Made by a program: the position numbers and the translations under genes. Shown piece after piece: positions 1 through 8,699 of a stretch of DNA of 64,000 nt. The notes under the pieces were generated by a model, which saw only the letters and a program-made list of their open reading frames with translations, made no database searches and was not told the origin of the DNA. This DNA is from Lentisphaera marina (lineage in GTDB: Bacteria > Verrucomicrobiota > Lentisphaeria > Lentisphaerales > Lentisphaeraceae): NCBI RefSeq assembly GCF_028745505.1, contig NZ_JAQZZL010000001.1, forward strand, positions 2,539,818 through 2,603,817. The letters run 5' to 3'. How positions within the stretch are numbered: position 1 is the first letter of the stretch; each line of letters begins with the position of its first letter.

Positions 1-1166
1 GTATCATTACCGGAGGAACCAGTGCTGGCGGTCACATCAGTGCACTCGCCACCATGAACGCTGATCTCAACGATCCGTCTGACCCGATGGATATCGATAC
101 ATCCGTCGTCGCTTATATATGGGTTAACCCTGCTTTTTCCCGTGCTGACCACAGATCTCCCGAAATCTACCTAATGGATCACCTTAAAGCCGACTTAGCA
201 CCTTCCATCGTCTTCTGGGGCGAGAATGACAATTGGAAAAAAGGCTGGGACATCGCCTATGCGAAATGGAAGTCACTAGGTGTAAAAAATATTGAAGTCA
301 AGATTGCACAAAACGAAGACCATGGTTTTTGGAATCATCAAGAACAATGGCAAAGAGCCATGCTCATCGAAACAGATAAATTCCTCATAAAGCATGGTTT
401 CCTTAGTGGTCAGCCGACTCTCAAGATGCCAGAAAATAGTGAAAAATTTACATTTTTTAACACTAATGAACTAAAAAAATTAGACAACTCTTCAACTCGC
501 CCCACTCCAAGAAATGAAGCCTGGTTGAAAAATCATGCCAAAAGAGAAAAAAATCTTCGAAAAAAAGAAAAAGTAGACATCTTACTTATTGGTGATTCTA
601 TCACCCATGGCTGGAATAAGCATGAAAAAATTCTCAGTAATCTGTTTGCAGAAGAACAAGTCTTGAATCTCGGTAACCCTGCTGACAAAACAGAAAATAT
701 TATTTGGCGATTGGAACATCATACACTGGATAAAATCACACCAAAAGTTGCTGTGGTTCTGGCCGGGACTAATAATTCCAATAATGATGAATACACCGAT
801 AAAGAGATTGCTGAAGGCGTGGAAACGATAATCCAAACTCTTCTGAGAAAACTACCTGAAACGAAAATCTTGCTATTGGGTATTTTCCCACGCGGATCAT
901 ATGATCAAAGAACAAAAATAAAGCGTGGTCTAAAAGTGGCCACAATGAATGCACAGTGGGAAAAAATTACACGTGTCAACAAGATTTTAGAAACACTAGC
1001 TGATGGAGATAAAATTATTTATCTGAATATTAATCAGGCTTTTTTAAATGAAAATGGTGCCCTGCCCATATCAGTCATGCCCGATCTTTTACACCTAAAC
1101 GAAAAGGGGTATTCAATTTGGGCAAAAGAAATGTTTACCACACTTACTAAAATTATGGAAAAATAA
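1..1166 (+). CDS. Alpha/beta hydrolase fused to SGNH (GDSL) esterase, 5' partial
   Basis: The reading frame is open from base 3, so the gene starts before the window and an ATG at 54 is internal. The first residues contain GTSAGG, the nucleophile elbow of alpha/beta hydrolases (Ser codon 21-23). A likely acid (WGENDNW) and His (EDHGFW) follow within about 115 residues. After a Lys-rich linker a second esterase begins: GDSITHGW (block I Ser), GNPADK (Gly block), AGTNNS in place of GxND, and DLLHLNEKG (Asp/His). Such fusions fit removal of acyl groups from glycans. The stop is 1 bp before the next ATG, so the two are co-transcribed. The full N-terminus and any signal peptide lie outside the window. 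Confidence 0.85.
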   Translation, partial: IITGGTSAGGHISALATMNADLNDPSDPMDIDTSVVAYIWVNPAFSRADHRSPEIYLMDHLKADLAPSIVFWGENDNWKKGWDIAYAKWKSLGVKNIEVKIAQNEDHGFWNHQEQWQRAMLIETDKFLIKHGFLSGQPTLKMPENSEKFTFFNTNELKKLDNSSTRPTPRNEAWLKNHAKREKNLRKKEKVDILLIGDSITHGWNKHEKILSNLFAEEQVLNLGNPADKTENIIWRLEHHTLDKITPKVAVVLAGTNNSNNDEYTDKEIAEGVETIIQTLLRKLPETKILLLGIFPRGSYDQRTKIKRGLKVATMNAQWEKITRVNKILETLADGDKIIYLNINQAFLNENGALPISVMPDLLHLNEKGYSIWAKEMFTTLTKIMEK

Positions 1167-1167
1167 A

Positions 1168-4100
1168 ATGCTAAATAATATTTATTCTTTAAGTCTATTA
1201 CTTATTACTTCCTTAACGCTTGCTGGCAAGGACATCGATATACCTAAACTTATCAAAGCGAAATGTGCCTCATGTCATGGGCCCGACCTCAAAGGGCTCG
1301 GCGGTGTATTCCCTAACTTATGGGAGTCGGATTTAGTCAAAAAGAAAGATGTTAAAGGCATCGTAAAATTTGTTATCGCGGGAAGTGGGCCGGATTCCAA
1401 ATCACTCGCCCAAATGCCTCCTCGTGGAGGCGCCTTGGATTTAACTGACGAACAGATTAAAAAGATAGCTATCTACCTAACGACTAACAAAGCGCCAAAA
1501 GATAAGATCGTAAAAGTACCAGAAGGTATGGGAGTTCTTCACAACAACTACGGTCCAGTTGTTGGTGCAACGATTGATCTAGGAGAAGATTTACAAGGCA
1601 CCAAGCATATTGTTAGCAGATCACATATCGTTCCCTTAGGAAAAAATCGCAAAAATGGAATCGTCTTCGATAGCGACACGATGAGCTATGGCTCTATTTG
1701 GTTGGCAGGAAAATCCCCAAGTGTAGCCATTAAAGGCCTACCTTTTAAAAATGGTCATATGCCAAGTTTAAATAAACGCCATCAACACTTACTTAAATCA
1801 GGGTCACGAAATGGTTGGAGTCACGAAGGCAATTTGACCGACCCACGTGAACAAAAGTATGAAACTTATCCCGCAATGGGCCCCTTACCTAAACATTGGG
1901 CTCACTTCAAGGGTTATTATCTCTACGATGAAAAAGTTATTTTCAAGTACACAGTGGGCGATGCTGTCGTTTACGATAGCCCAGGTTTTATCGCCGGAGT
2001 CAATAAAGGAGCTATCACAAGAACCTTAAATATAAGTGGTGCCAAAGCTGAAAAAATCATTTTAGCTGAAGCTGAAAATGCCAAAATTGAAGATGGTGTA
2101 GTGAGCTTTTTCACTAAAGGCAATTCAGAACCGACATTTATAGAACTATCCGAAAAATCAAAACAAGCGAAATTTGGTATAGAAAATAATATCATTTATT
2201 TAAACATACCTGAAGGTGACTCTAAATTAAAATTGATCTTTTGGGCTGGTCAGAAAGACTTAAACCTTTCATTCAAATCTTTAGCTGGCAAAGCCGAGGA
2301 TTTACTGGCATTCACCCATGGTGGAAATATTCAATGGCCTAAAGAATTCAAAACAACAGGCCAATTATCGACAGATACTCAATCAGCTTATGTCCTCGAC
2401 CGTATCACCCTCCCTTATGATAATGAATATGAAGGAAGAATGAGAATCGGTGCCTTCGATTTTTTCGCCGACGGCACACGTGCTGCACTATGTACCTGGG
2501 ATGGCGACGTTTGGATTGTAAGCGGTATTGACCAAGGTTTAAAAAACTTGACTTGGAAGCGCTATGCGACAGGGCTTCACGAACCACTTGGTCTAAAAAT
2601 AGTTGACGAAGTTATCTACACGGTAGGTGATGATCAAATCACCCGTTTTCACGATTTGAATAATGATGGCGAAGCCGACTTCTACGAAAACTTTAATAAT
2701 GATTGGGATCTGACCGAGGCCTTTCACGCCTTCTGCTTTGACTTACAGGTCGGCCCAAAAGGTGACTTCTTTTTCAGTTTCGGAAGTCCTGTGAATCCTG
2801 GTGGACATGGCTTTCAAAGAATTGGGCGTCATCATGGTACCATTATGAAGGTTAGTCCAGATGGACAAAAGATGAGCATTTACGCTTCAGGTTTTCGCGC
2901 TCCCAATGGCATTGGCATAGCAGCAAACGGTCAAGTTACCTGTGGAGATAACGAGGGAAGTTTTGTTTCCGCTAGTCCCATCCACTGGGTAGAACCCGAC
3001 AAGTTCCACGGCGTAGTAGATACTTACCGTGGCACCCAGAAACTCAAGACCGAGCCTATTGCACGTTATTTTCTTCCCATGCGCCCGAAAAGGTGGGCTG
3101 AAAAAATCAAAGCTGAGGGTGGCAATATCGAAGAGATGGTTGACCACAGTGAAATGCCTAAACCACTGGCATGGCTCAGCAAAAAAAGACAAGTAGACAA
3201 TTCTGGCGGTGGTCAGGTTTGGACAGGTGAAAATTGGGGGCCTTTATCAGGTGAACTCCTGCATCTTTCATATGGACAAAGCAAAGTTTACCTGGTTTTA
3301 AAGGAAAAGAAAAATGGGATCATGCAAGGAGGAGTCGTCAACCTTCCTTTTAAGCTTACCAGCAGCGCGATGCGTGCCCGTGTGAACTCTAAAGATGGCC
3401 AGGTCTATTTGTCCGGTTTAAATGGTTGGCAGTCAAATGCAGATAAAGATGGTGGCTTCGATCGTATTCGTTACACAGGGAAAAAGCTCTACATGGCAAT
3501 AGGCTTAAAATCAGCAGAAGGTGCGCTAGACATAAGTTTTAGTCAAAAATTAGATAAAGCTTTCGCTCAAGATATTGCTAATTTTTCTATCAAAGCCTGG
3601 AATATTAAATGGAGCCAAGATTACGGATCACCAGAAATGCCACAGAAAGGTTTTCAAGTTAAGAAAGCTGAACTCTTGAAGGATGGTAAAACTGTTCGTT
3701 TGAGTATTCCTGATTTAAGGCCTGTTCACATGATGGAAATCCAATACAATATCAAAGCTGCAGATGGCCATATCATTACCGGCAAGATCGATAACACGCT
3801 CCATTCTATCAAGTCAGAAAATCTAGATAATCGTCTAAGTGATGCTGAAAAGAAAGATGGCTGGGAGCTACTTTTCGACGGTAAGACAACAAAGAATTGG
3901 CATAACTGGAAAACAAAAAAGCCCCTCAAAGAAGATAAGTGGGTTGTTGAAGATGGGACATTGCTCCTTAAGGAAAAAGGTCATGACATCTATACAAGTC
4001 AAGCTTATGAAAATTACGAATTGGTTCTGGAATGGAAAACGACGGGCAATAGTGGTATTTTCCTAAGAGTTAATCCAGCACTCGAAGGCCCCATTTGGAA

Positions 4101-4449
4101 AGTTGCTCCAGAAATGCAAATTGAAAATACTCCTGGGAATAAGAATAAATCAGCAGCGGGTTTATTTAATCTCTATAACATTGAAGGGGAGAAAGTACTG
4201 CACGTAAATGACTGGAACCATGTTCGCATTCGCATGCAAGATGGTAAGGCAACGCATTGGTTCAATGGCAAAAAAGTATATGAGTATGAAATCGGTTCTG
4301 CGGACTGGAACAAGCGTGTGGCAAAAAGCAAATTCAAAGATACAAAAGCTTATGGCCAAACAGCCAAAGGACATATCGGCTTACAGGATCATGGCGCCGT
4401 GGTTGCTTTTAAAAATATTAAGATCAGAAATCTAGGTAAGAATAATTAA
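1168..4449 (+). CDS. Secreted c-type heme protein with propeller-like core and C-terminal DUF1080
   Basis: This 1093-residue protein has an N-terminal signal peptide (about 1-19) and a single heme motif, CASCH, at residues 33-37 in a short cytochrome c domain. The middle part resembles the large domains of PVC-phylum heme proteins (DUF6797-like, then a beta-propeller with repeated PDG and GDNEGSF-type motifs). Residues from about 895 form a DUF1080 domain (WELLFDGKTTKNW, NSGIFLRVNP), a beta-sandwich fold related to 3-keto-glycoside hydrolases and glucanases. In context it may oxidise or bind sugars at the cell surface, but the substrate is unknown. It sits between the esterase and sulfatase genes with only a few bases between them. 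Confidence 0.8.
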   Translation: MLNNIYSLSLLLITSLTLAGKDIDIPKLIKAKCASCHGPDLKGLGGVFPNLWESDLVKKKDVKGIVKFVIAGSGPDSKSLAQMPPRGGALDLTDEQIKKIAIYLTTNKAPKDKIVKVPEGMGVLHNNYGPVVGATIDLGEDLQGTKHIVSRSHIVPLGKNRKNGIVFDSDTMSYGSIWLAGKSPSVAIKGLPFKNGHMPSLNKRHQHLLKSGSRNGWSHEGNLTDPREQKYETYPAMGPLPKHWAHFKGYYLYDEKVIFKYTVGDAVVYDSPGFIAGVNKGAITRTLNISGAKAEKIILAEAENAKIEDGVVSFFTKGNSEPTFIELSEKSKQAKFGIENNIIYLNIPEGDSKLKLIFWAGQKDLNLSFKSLAGKAEDLLAFTHGGNIQWPKEFKTTGQLSTDTQSAYVLDRITLPYDNEYEGRMRIGAFDFFADGTRAALCTWDGDVWIVSGIDQGLKNLTWKRYATGLHEPLGLKIVDEVIYTVGDDQITRFHDLNNDGEADFYENFNNDWDLTEAFHAFCFDLQVGPKGDFFFSFGSPVNPGGHGFQRIGRHHGTIMKVSPDGQKMSIYASGFRAPNGIGIAANGQVTCGDNEGSFVSASPIHWVEPDKFHGVVDTYRGTQKLKTEPIARYFLPMRPKRWAEKIKAEGGNIEEMVDHSEMPKPLAWLSKKRQVDNSGGGQVWTGENWGPLSGELLHLSYGQSKVYLVLKEKKNGIMQGGVVNLPFKLTSSAMRARVNSKDGQVYLSGLNGWQSNADKDGGFDRIRYTGKKLYMAIGLKSAEGALDISFSQKLDKAFAQDIANFSIKAWNIKWSQDYGSPEMPQKGFQVKKAELLKDGKTVRLSIPDLRPVHMMEIQYNIKAADGHIITGKIDNTLHSIKSENLDNRLSDAEKKDGWELLFDGKTTKNWHNWKTKKPLKEDKWVVEDGTLLLKEKGHDIYTSQAYENYELVLEWKTTGNSGIFLRVNPALEGPIWKVAPEMQIENTPGNKNKSAAGLFNLYNIEGEKVLHVNDWNHVRIRMQDGKATHWFNGKKVYEYEIGSADWNKRVAKSKFKDTKAYGQTAKGHIGLQDHGAVVAFKNIKIRNLGKNN

Positions 4450-4465
4450 TAGAGTGGAAAATCAT

Positions 4466-6013
4466 ATGTTTAAAAATTCACTTATAATTAAACGATTGAC
4501 ATCCTTACTTTTAACGTTAATCGCTGGCATAAATCTGATTTACGCAGAACAAAGACCGAATATTGTCTGGATATTTTCTGATGATCATGCCCCCAATGCC
4601 ATTGGTGCTTACGGTGGACGATTCGAGAAAGAGAATATCACACCACATTTAGACCAATTAGCCAAAGAAGGGATGATTTTTGATCGAGCCTATGTGGCCA
4701 ACTCAATCTGTGCGCCAAGCAGAGCAACTTTGCTCACAGGTAAACACAGTCATATGAATGGTAAATACCACAATGGCGATCGCTTTAACCATGATCAAAA
4801 TCAATTTCAAAAAGTCTTACAAAAACATGGCTACCAGACAGCTATGGTTGGAAAAATTCATTTAAATGGCGCCATGCAAGGTTTCGATTATTGGGAAGTT
4901 CTTCCTGGTCAGGGAAAGTATGTGCATCCGGATTTTATCACCAAGGGTGGTAAGACGAAGTATAAGGGACATTCAACGGATATTATCACAGATCGAGCCT
5001 TGCGCTGGTTGAAAAATGACCGCGATGATAAACCATTTATGTTGATGGTTCATTACAAAGCTCCACACAGAAATTGGACGCCTGCTCCGCGCAATATTGA
5101 AGCCTTCAAAGACAGAGTTTTTCCTGAACCCCATAACCTTTTTGACAACTATGAGGGACGAGGCCTTGCAGCTCATAAACAAGATTTAAGCATTGAAAAA
5201 TCCATGAGGATTGAATATGATAATAAGGTTGGCCGAAATGGTTTTGATGAGCGCACTCAAGATTTTAAACAAAATACATATAAAGGCAAAGATCTTATTC
5301 GTTGGAAATACCAAGCTTACATGAAGGATTACCTAGCGTGTGTACATGGTGTTGATGAGAACATAGGCAGACTTATGGATTACTTAAAGCAATCAGGTCT
5401 AAATGAAAACACCATTGTTATGTACTCATCTGATCAGGGTTTTTACTTAGGTGAACATGGCTGGTTTGATAAAAGGTTTATGTATGAAGAATCTTACCGA
5501 ACGCCACTCCTTGTACGCTGGCCGGGGATTGTTAAGGCAGGTACACGCAATGCTGACTTAGTTCAAAACATAGATTTTGCAGCCACCTTTTTAGATATGG
5601 CCAAGGCAGATATCCCCAATGACCTGCAAGGTAAAAGTCTTGTGCCGCTCATGAAAGGTAAAACACCCGCCGATTGGAGAAGCTCACTCTATTACAGATA
5701 TTACCAATATCCCGGGACACATAGTGTACGACGTCATGAAGGGGTATCGACGAAAAGATATAAACTTATCCGTTTTTATGGTAGGGATGTCCCAAATGAA
5801 GAAGAATGGGAGCTCTTTGATTTAGAAAAAGATCCTCATGAAATGAAAAGTGAATTCAATAACCCTGAGTATGCCAATATCATTAAAGACTTAAAAGAAG
5901 AGTTAAGAAAACTTAAAACTCAATACAAAGTCCCTGCCGATAACTTTGACTTTAAAATGAAACAACTCCCCAATCAACTCCCTCGTGAGAAGAAATCAGT
6001 TTCCTCAAAATGA
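4466..6013 (+). CDS. Secreted type I sulfatase
   Basis: Formylglycine-dependent sulfatase, which removes sulfate esters from glycans. The signal peptide covers about residues 1-27. The metal-binding start PNIVWIFSDDH is followed by the active-site motif CAPSR at residues 82-86, whose Cys is converted to formylglycine. YSSDQGFYLGEHGWFDKR supplies the later metal-site Asp and the Lys. The C-terminal ELFDLEKDPHE segment is typical of the DUF4976-containing subgroup. I chose the ATG at 4466 over a GTG at 4454 because GTGGA lies just upstream and the signal peptide then begins correctly. No maturase (FGE) is visible in the window. Exact desulfation specificity cannot be read from sequence. Confidence 0.93.
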   Translation: MFKNSLIIKRLTSLLLTLIAGINLIYAEQRPNIVWIFSDDHAPNAIGAYGGRFEKENITPHLDQLAKEGMIFDRAYVANSICAPSRATLLTGKHSHMNGKYHNGDRFNHDQNQFQKVLQKHGYQTAMVGKIHLNGAMQGFDYWEVLPGQGKYVHPDFITKGGKTKYKGHSTDIITDRALRWLKNDRDDKPFMLMVHYKAPHRNWTPAPRNIEAFKDRVFPEPHNLFDNYEGRGLAAHKQDLSIEKSMRIEYDNKVGRNGFDERTQDFKQNTYKGKDLIRWKYQAYMKDYLACVHGVDENIGRLMDYLKQSGLNENTIVMYSSDQGFYLGEHGWFDKRFMYEESYRTPLLVRWPGIVKAGTRNADLVQNIDFAATFLDMAKADIPNDLQGKSLVPLMKGKTPADWRSSLYYRYYQYPGTHSVRRHEGVSTKRYKLIRFYGRDVPNEEEWELFDLEKDPHEMKSEFNNPEYANIIKDLKEELRKLKTQYKVPADNFDFKMKQLPNQLPREKKSVSSK

Positions 6014-6070
6014 TTGATGTAAATACGAGAAATTGATCTACTCAAAAACTGTTAAACCGTGAGAACAAGC

Positions 6071-8203
6071 ATGATAAAAACTTATATCACCCTATTATTA
6101 AGCACTTTCTGCATGAGCGGAATCCTTCAGGCTGAAATAGAGAAAAATTTAGTAATCGGCCTTATTGGTGATTCGACTGTAGCTACAACTTATGGTTGGG
6201 GGCCCGCCTTCGCCAAACAAGTCAACAAAAATGTTACCGTACTCAACTACGCAAAAAATGGTGCCACCCTCGACTCGCTGTCCAGGCGTTTAGACGACCT
6301 GCTCGCAAAGAAACCTGATTACGTATTAGTTCAATTTGGACATAATGACATGAAAGTCTACGATGCCAAAGCCTACGCTAAAAAACTCAAAAATTATGTA
6401 CTGCGAATCAAGAAGGCCGGTTCAAAAGCTATTATTTTAAGTTCTGTAACTCGTCGTAACTTTGATGAAGATGGCAAAATTTTACCAAGAACTTTTAATG
6501 GCAATGAAAGTCGCATTTTACCGAATTTTGCGCTCAGTGCAAAAGCTCTTGCAAAAGAGCAAAAAGTCCCCTTTTTAGATCTCAATACCATCAGCATTGC
6601 CCATCACAATCAAATCGGAGAAAAGGAAAGTCAGACATACAATTTTGAACCGACAGACACCACCCACTTTAGCCCAAAGGGCGCCCAGGCCATTGCCTCT
6701 ATCATCATAAAAGAATTAGAGTCCGTTGCACCGGATTTATTTTTTTACCTCCATAATGGCAATAATCCAATCAAAGTATTTCTACTCGCCGGGCAATCAA
6801 ACATGGTGGGACAAGTTTACGGGGGTGGCTTAAATGCCCCCTACAATCAGGCTTATTCAAAAGTTAAGACTTGGGACTACAGGCGAAACAAATGGGTGGC
6901 TTTAGCTCCTGCCTATCGAATTGGCCCAGAAATCGGCTTTGGGCATGCCATTACCAAAGTCTTACCGGATGACGATATTCGCCTAGTCAAATATGCAGCA
7001 AATGGCACTAACCTTTATAAGAAGTGGGCTCCGTCTACAGGAAGACAATATATCAACTTTATGAAAGCGAGCTATGGCGCTCTAGCTGATCTCGAAAATA
7101 AAAAAATACCCTATGAGATAACGGGGATGCTTTGGCTTCAGGGAGAAAGCGATGGAAAGGAACAAAAGGGAGCTGAATATAAAAAGAATCTTTCTAATTT
7201 TATAAAGGATATACGTCTAAGGTTCAATTCTCCCAATATGCCTTTTATCATAGCCCGAGTGCGCAATTTTTACGGCAAGGGCAAAGAAGCCCAATTGGTT
7301 CGCAAAGCCCAAGCAGATTTAGCCCAAGAAATGGCCTCTGTTGCCTGTTTTGATACAGATGATTTAAATCCACTTATAAACGGCGGCCACTACAATTTAG
7401 AAAACACTATTACAATCGGCCAGAGATTTGCGCAAAATTTTGATTTAATTAGCAAGGAAATAAACATGAGTCATGAACAAGATAAAAACGCATTCGACAC
7501 CGCAATAAATCAAAACTGGAAAGAGGTTTTTAATGACCCTTGTACAGAAAACTGGCAAGAGAAGTGGTTTCTCGATGGTAAAATTGCCGCCGTTACCAAT
7601 CGTGCCAATGGCATGCAGCTCGCTGCTGGTCCACAATTCTTAAACGATGACCACCACATGGTTTTATGGACTAAGGAAGAATTTACTGGAGATCTAAAAA
7701 TTGAATTTGATTACACTCGTACTGATTTCGCAACCCGTTGTGTCAATATTATTTATATACAAGCTACAGGATCAGGCAAGGCCCCCTACTCAAAGGATAT
7801 AAGCGAATGGAATAACTTACGCACAACTCCTGCCATGAAAATGTATTTTAACCATATGAATACCTATCATATTAGTTTTGCTGCATTTAATAACACTGAT
7901 GATTTAAATGAAGATTACATAAGAGCAAGACGTTACATTCCAAATAGTGAAGGCCTAGAAAACACAGATCTTGAGCCAGACTATTTCAATACAGGCCTAT
8001 TTAAACCAGGAGAAAAACATCACTTCACGATCATTAAAAAAGATCAACAACTATTTATGAAGATCTCTAATAATCATCAGACCGCTTACTTCCATTGGAA
8101 TAATACAGAAGCTCCGGGAATTGAATCTGGTAGAATTGGTCTACGTCACATGTTCACTCGTTCCGCCATCTACAAAGACTTTAAAATTAGTGTCCCACAA
8201 TAA
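6071..8203 (+). CDS. Three-domain secreted esterase: SGNH, sialate O-acetylesterase-like, DUF1961
   Basis: Predicted 710 residues with a signal peptide (about 1-21). Domain 1 is an SGNH esterase of rhamnogalacturonan acetylesterase type: GDST (Ser35), FGHND and DTTHF (His199). Domain 2 starts near residue 234 with FLLAGQSNMVGQ (Ser243) and has WLQGESDG, as in sialate O-acetylesterase/CE6-like enzymes. Domain 3 (about 480-710) matches the DUF1961 beta-sandwich, often found with polysaccharide-degrading enzymes. Two esterase centres plus a glycan-type sandwich suggest deacylation of a complex polysaccharide. The ATG at 6071 is preferred to a GTG at 6059 because it puts the signal peptide at the N-terminus. 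It is followed by rhaM after 13 bp. Confidence 0.87.
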   Translation: MIKTYITLLLSTFCMSGILQAEIEKNLVIGLIGDSTVATTYGWGPAFAKQVNKNVTVLNYAKNGATLDSLSRRLDDLLAKKPDYVLVQFGHNDMKVYDAKAYAKKLKNYVLRIKKAGSKAIILSSVTRRNFDEDGKILPRTFNGNESRILPNFALSAKALAKEQKVPFLDLNTISIAHHNQIGEKESQTYNFEPTDTTHFSPKGAQAIASIIIKELESVAPDLFFYLHNGNNPIKVFLLAGQSNMVGQVYGGGLNAPYNQAYSKVKTWDYRRNKWVALAPAYRIGPEIGFGHAITKVLPDDDIRLVKYAANGTNLYKKWAPSTGRQYINFMKASYGALADLENKKIPYEITGMLWLQGESDGKEQKGAEYKKNLSNFIKDIRLRFNSPNMPFIIARVRNFYGKGKEAQLVRKAQADLAQEMASVACFDTDDLNPLINGGHYNLENTITIGQRFAQNFDLISKEINMSHEQDKNAFDTAINQNWKEVFNDPCTENWQEKWFLDGKIAAVTNRANGMQLAAGPQFLNDDHHMVLWTKEEFTGDLKIEFDYTRTDFATRCVNIIYIQATGSGKAPYSKDISEWNNLRTTPAMKMYFNHMNTYHISFAAFNNTDDLNEDYIRARRYIPNSEGLENTDLEPDYFNTGLFKPGEKHHFTIIKKDQQLFMKISNNHQTAYFHWNNTEAPGIESGRIGLRHMFTRSAIYKDFKISVPQ

Positions 8204-8216
8204 AGGAGTAAATAAG

Positions 8217-8531
8217 ATGCAAAGAGTAGCCTTTAAAATGCAGTTGAAACCTGGTTTCGAGAATGAATACAAAAAGCGTCATGACGAGATTTGGCCGGAA
8301 CTCAGCCAAGCTCTGAGCAATGCTGGTATATCTGATTACTCAATCTTCTTAGATGAAGAAAGCTTAAGCCTTTTTGCGGTACAAAAATTGAGTGCCCATA
8401 ACAGCGCAAAAGAACTTCCACAAACAGAGATTGTGAAAAAATGGTGGGATTACATGGCTGATATCATGGAAACAAATCCTGACAATTCACCCGTGTGCAT
8501 AGAACTCAAAGAAATGTTTTTTCATGAATAA
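8217..8531 (+). CDS. rhaM: L-rhamnose mutarotase
   Basis: A 104-residue protein of the RhaM/DUF718 family, which interconverts the alpha and beta anomers of L-rhamnose. The family signatures are clear: KPGFENEYKKRHDEIWPEL with the active-site His, ISDYSIFLD, and WWDYMADIMETNPDNSPV near the C-terminus. Length equals that of E. coli RhaM (104). An upstream in-frame ATG at 8121 overlaps the preceding gene. The start at 8217 is chosen because AAAGGAG lies 8 bases upstream of it. No RhaA, RhaB or RhaD is encoded nearby, so the gene probably conditions rhamnose released by the surrounding enzymes for use elsewhere. Confidence 0.95.
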   Translation: MQRVAFKMQLKPGFENEYKKRHDEIWPELSQALSNAGISDYSIFLDEESLSLFAVQKLSAHNSAKELPQTEIVKKWWDYMADIMETNPDNSPVCIELKEMFFHE

Positions 8532-8699
8532 GCCCCTCCAAACAACCACTATCACGTTTTAATGAAACAATTAAATACAACAAAAGAGTTACAACTGAAT
8601 AATTTATTATTTTCAAGAAATGACCAAAGTAATAATATTTTTAATTTTTTGAAGTATTCATGGACTTTCTCTTATTAATTTCAAACGGATCAATGATCA

